From assembly GCA_963978545.1 (NCBI GenBank), contig OZ021721.1, forward strand, positions 101,729,366-101,793,365: a stretch of DNA of 64,000 bases, in the 5' to 3' direction. This stretch comes from Linyphia triangularis. Lineage: Eukaryota > Arthropoda > Arachnida > Araneae > Linyphiidae. A program made the translations under genes and the position numbers. Shown in pieces: positions 60,682-64,000 of the stretch (position 1 is the first letter of the stretch; every line of letters starts with the position of its first letter). Below the pieces are notes generated by a model. The model worked only from the letters and a program-made list of their open reading frames with translations. It was not told the origin of the DNA and did not search any database.

Positions 60682-62142
60682 TATACATATATAATTTTTA
60701 TATTTAAATAACAATTTTCTGAATTCTATAATTTTTATGTAAGATTATTTGCATATTAATAAGTAAAACATAACTCATATGAGTAATAAATTTAATTTAA
60801 TTTAAGCACACACACGTTGTCAGAGACATTCTAAAATTTAAATATTTACAATTCAACAATTTTGCCCTCAAATTTTAAAAACTTTCAATTCCAAAAAAGA
60901 ACGGTGCTATCTACAAAAGAACGACAAGGCGATATAGGGAAATTGTAGATAGATTTTAAGAAATTAAAAGTGATAAGGAACAAACTACACAACTCTGGGG
61001 AATGAATGGAATGACATAACAAACACTATCCATTCTTTAATATTTGTCAGCCATGATGAGAATAAAGGAAAATAAATTACAAATATAATTGAAAACAGGA
61101 AATAGCAAGGGAAAACAAATACCATTGCATATGTAAGAGTGACAGCGTTTCAACTTAATGTCAGATGAGACGCAATCTCAAAGTGGTATTCCATCTTAGT
61201 ATTTTACAAGTTTAATACTATAAACAAACTTCGGATTCTTCTTGAAGAGTGTATTTTGGGAAGATTTGTTGGAGAAAGTTTGATAGTGAAATAGTTGCTT
61301 GAAATTTAATCTACGAGGTTGATCTTAAACTAACCTATGAATAGCCTTGTACCATAAATTGAATTAGTAGAAATTCCTGCAGTTAATGTACATCAAGCAA
61401 GAATTAGTTTCATAATTACAGTGGAAAGGCGTAGCTTTATTCTTATTAAGGGTCCTATGTCACTTAAATTTGTAAGGTCTCAAACCTGTGGTTTCTTACT
61501 CTGAGGTCATAGAGTTAATTATTATGCTTCATATTGATATTGGGTTAGTAAATTTCATAATATAATAGCATTTTATAAGTTATAAATATACTTTAGTACC
61601 CTAAGGACTAAATAAGCTTTAACAGCATTAGGTTAAAAGTTTTATTTAATATTAATAAGGTTGCTTCAAAATCTTAAGGTGTTTGAATAATTGTTCAATT
61701 ATAATCCGAATCAGTCAAAAACTCAAGACAAAAAAATTTCAAATTAGTTTTATAGATCTCAAGTTATTATCATACCTCTTTCAAACCCTTATCCTTGATT
61801 TCACTACAACTATAAAATATCGGAATGAAATTTTGTTACTGATAATCTGGATTAGTCAAGATACTTATTGAAAAAACCAGTTCAAATTGTTTCAGTATAT
61901 CTCAAGTTCGTCATCTTTTTTAGGAAATGTAGAATGTAAATGCGGATCAATTTTCCAAATATCATGTTGTCAGTGACTTATCTCGTGTTTTGAAGATCAG
62001 TATGCAAAATTTCACCACGATCGAAAGAAAACTGTCGATTTTTTAAAAATAAAAATACACATACACACCCAAGAACACTCTTAAGATCCTCAAATAAGAC
62101 ATAATCGCTAGAATAAGTCATTCCTTTTATTAAATAAAGATT
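60682..62142. other. AT-rich intergenic DNA, no gene seen
   Basis: No supported feature; the 62-codon frame at 61683-61871 has no motif. Confidence 0.55.
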
Positions 62143-62146
62143 TTAA

Positions 62147-62868
62147 GGGGGTCTGGTACCGAAAATAAAAATAAAACTTTATTTATGTACATTTTTATGT
62201 AAAAAAAAATATTTTATGTATGAGATACTATTTATATAGCTTTGAGAAAATGTTTTTGGAAATATTGTGTTTAGTTATTTAAAAAAAAAATTAAAACCAA
62301 GAAAAATCCGTAATAATTGATGTTTGCGTATTTTGATATGAGTCTAGAAATTTTTTTTTTTTTTCAAAGTGAAAGCTTTCTGTAATACATAATTATATAA
62401 AGAAAATTTTGTCTTCATAGAACTTTGATAGGTGAATTAAAAAAAAATTAAAAAATTCTCAAAGTTAAAATATTGAAATTTTTGCTTTTTTTTATGTTAT
62501 CTTTTACGCTAAATATTGTACTTTAAATCAGAATTAAAAAAATAAAATTCTGTGAAGACAAAATATTTAAAACTATATAAATTAAATGCTCCAAAAATTT
62601 TAATAGCCAATTGTTAATGGTTCTGGAGATATATCGATTTGAATATGCAACATTTGTGAAAAACACTAGTGCTCGAAAAGCATACTTTAAGCAGACGCTT
62701 CAAGGTGTTACGCCCGTTAGTGATGTTTAAATCACAGGTAATTTTGTGACGTTCTAATCACCGGAGGAATAAGATAAAAAAATCATTCTCTTCGGGAATG
62801 TATGAACTATTTTTTGGAATCAGAATTTTTTTTTTGGATTTTTGAAGAAATTTCGGTACTGGACCCCC
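62147..62868. mobile_element. TTAA-flanked element with GGGGGTCTGGTACC TIRs
   Basis: 722 bp bounded by TTAA (62143-62146 and 62869-62872). The left end GGGGGTCTGGTACCGAAA and the complement of the right end GGGGGTCCAGTACCGAAA match at 16 of 18 positions. No ORF. Its TIR resembles that of 7326-9536. Confidence 0.92.
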
Positions 62869-62872
62869 TTAA

Positions 62873-64000
62873 ATTTATTTCATGTACTCCATGAATATTG
62901 CTTTTAATAGGTAAAGAATACCAGGGGAATTAAATTATAACAATATCTAACAATAGTTTTACAAGAGATCTTTTTGGATCGGAAATTAAAATGAATGGAT
63001 ATGATAGGTTTACCATTTAAATTAAAATCTTGATATTATATTTTTAATTGTTTGGTGGTATACATTTATGAAATTTTAGCTTAACAAAATTTTAGGCGGG
63101 TATTTAAATACTACAAAGTTTATGAGGCAAAAACAGTTTAGTATACTTCACAACCATTTTACTCTTCTATGCTGTACCACTACTGTTTGCTAATGAAAAG
63201 TTTCGTTTTATTTACTTAAGGCATATTTGCATTTTTATTAAACTGCTACGGCTTTCAAATTAACCCATATAAACTTTAGTTTTAAAATAAGATTCTCAGT
63301 AAGCTTATGTAAAAATTTAATAAGCTTTACCTTATGTAAACAATTAATAAGTTTATTTTGACATAATGGATTAAGATTGCACCTTCAAAAATTTAATATT
63401 TTTAATATAATGTACTGATATTAATTTGTTCCTTCCAAGCAAATGTATTTTACTAGGTAAAAAAAACCCTGAAACTATCTATTTAAAATTAAAAAAATTT
63501 TTAGCTAGAAAGTAACTAGTATAATTAATTCCTTTTGTCGTTTTTGACTAGAAGTGAAGAAATGAGTTTATTATATGGACTATGTTTACAAAGAAGTAGC
63601 TATTTGCATGTAGTCAACACTCTACCTAAGATAAAAATGGTGGTTTGCGAATGGATTATACAGAACTAAAACAATGTGTGTGTGTGAGTGAAGGAATCTA
63701 TTTTAATACTTTAAATTATCTACAAAAACATTTTTTTAATTTGTTTGTCTAGAAAGTACCTGGAGATTTGATAAACACATTAATATAACTAATACACTGA
63801 ATGATAATTCCTACATAACAACTTTTGGACTGATTAAGTTATGTTTTATGAAATATCATAAGAAATAATTTCCTTGTTAAGAAAAATTAGATTTTTTTTT
63901 TTAATTTTACACTTTCTGCAAAGTATTCCATTCCGTTTGCAACAGATTTGGGTATTGAAAGTTGATTTTTTAAATCTTAATTAAGCGTTCAAGTTAAAAC
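62873..64000. other. AT-rich intergenic DNA, no gene seen
   Basis: Contains a short (TG)n run near 63677-63688 and poly-T near 63892. No coding or repeat boundary is recognised. Confidence 0.55.

Overview
This window is AT-rich, intron- and repeat-dominated eukaryotic nuclear DNA. Mononucleotide runs, tetranucleotide microsatellites, tRNA-derived SINEs, many short terminal-inverted-repeat (TIR) DNA transposons and long gene-free stretches point to an arthropod. A spider or other chelicerate is my best guess, but that is inference from composition and repeat style; no marker gene fixes it. I see no rRNA, no functional tRNA, no CRISPR array and no operon-like gene packing.

One protein-coding gene is well supported: an uninterrupted 440-codon ORF at 19246-20568 (+), encoding a two-pass membrane protein of the TMEM200 (DUF2371) type. 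It sits behind a roughly 1.2 kb island of higher GC (about 17940-19240) that looks like its promoter and 5' UTR, with an NRF-1-type palindrome, an octamer and a CACGTG E-box. A strong splice-donor-like site lies about 200 bases after its stop codon.

The rest is mobile-element sediment. From left to right: a tetranucleotide microsatellite (177-487); a hairpin (637-700); a TTAA-flanked element of family A (2293-3006) and a second TTAA element (3101-3632); a ~150-bp tandem array (5420-6030); a hAT-like element (about 6330-9841) that contains a 2.2-kb TTAA element, which itself contains a foldback; a Tc1-like element with a broken transposase (10181-10726); a foldback (12680-13064); a 203-bp MITE (14043-14245) with a near-identical sister at 24749-24951; a SINE (16448-16624); the TMEM200 gene; a long AT-rich desert with degenerate tandem repeats (26950-28080); a piggyBac-like MITE (30171-30396) caught in a tandem duplication; an LTR-retrotransposon fragment (33294-34010) and an opposite-strand relative (38767-39196); a SINE inside a solo-LTR-like sequence (35528-36005); family A copies 2 and 3, the third interrupted by a SINE; a 27-bp minisatellite; a TTAA element (44792-45311); a local triplication (48650-49106); a second piggyBac-like MITE copy; a hAT MITE carrying six TATCGATA sites (50353-50913); a large TIR element (51676-52549); a tandem duplication with a second SINE family at its junction (53217-54000); two IS630/Tc1-mariner-type elements with transposase tails (56061-56633 and 60172-60679); family A copy 4; and another TTAA element (62147-62868).

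Nothing links these genes into a pathway. The interest lies in the TMEM200 gene and its promoter, in the exceptional variety of TTAA-targeting elements, and in several nested insertions with intact target-site duplications that give a relative chronology.
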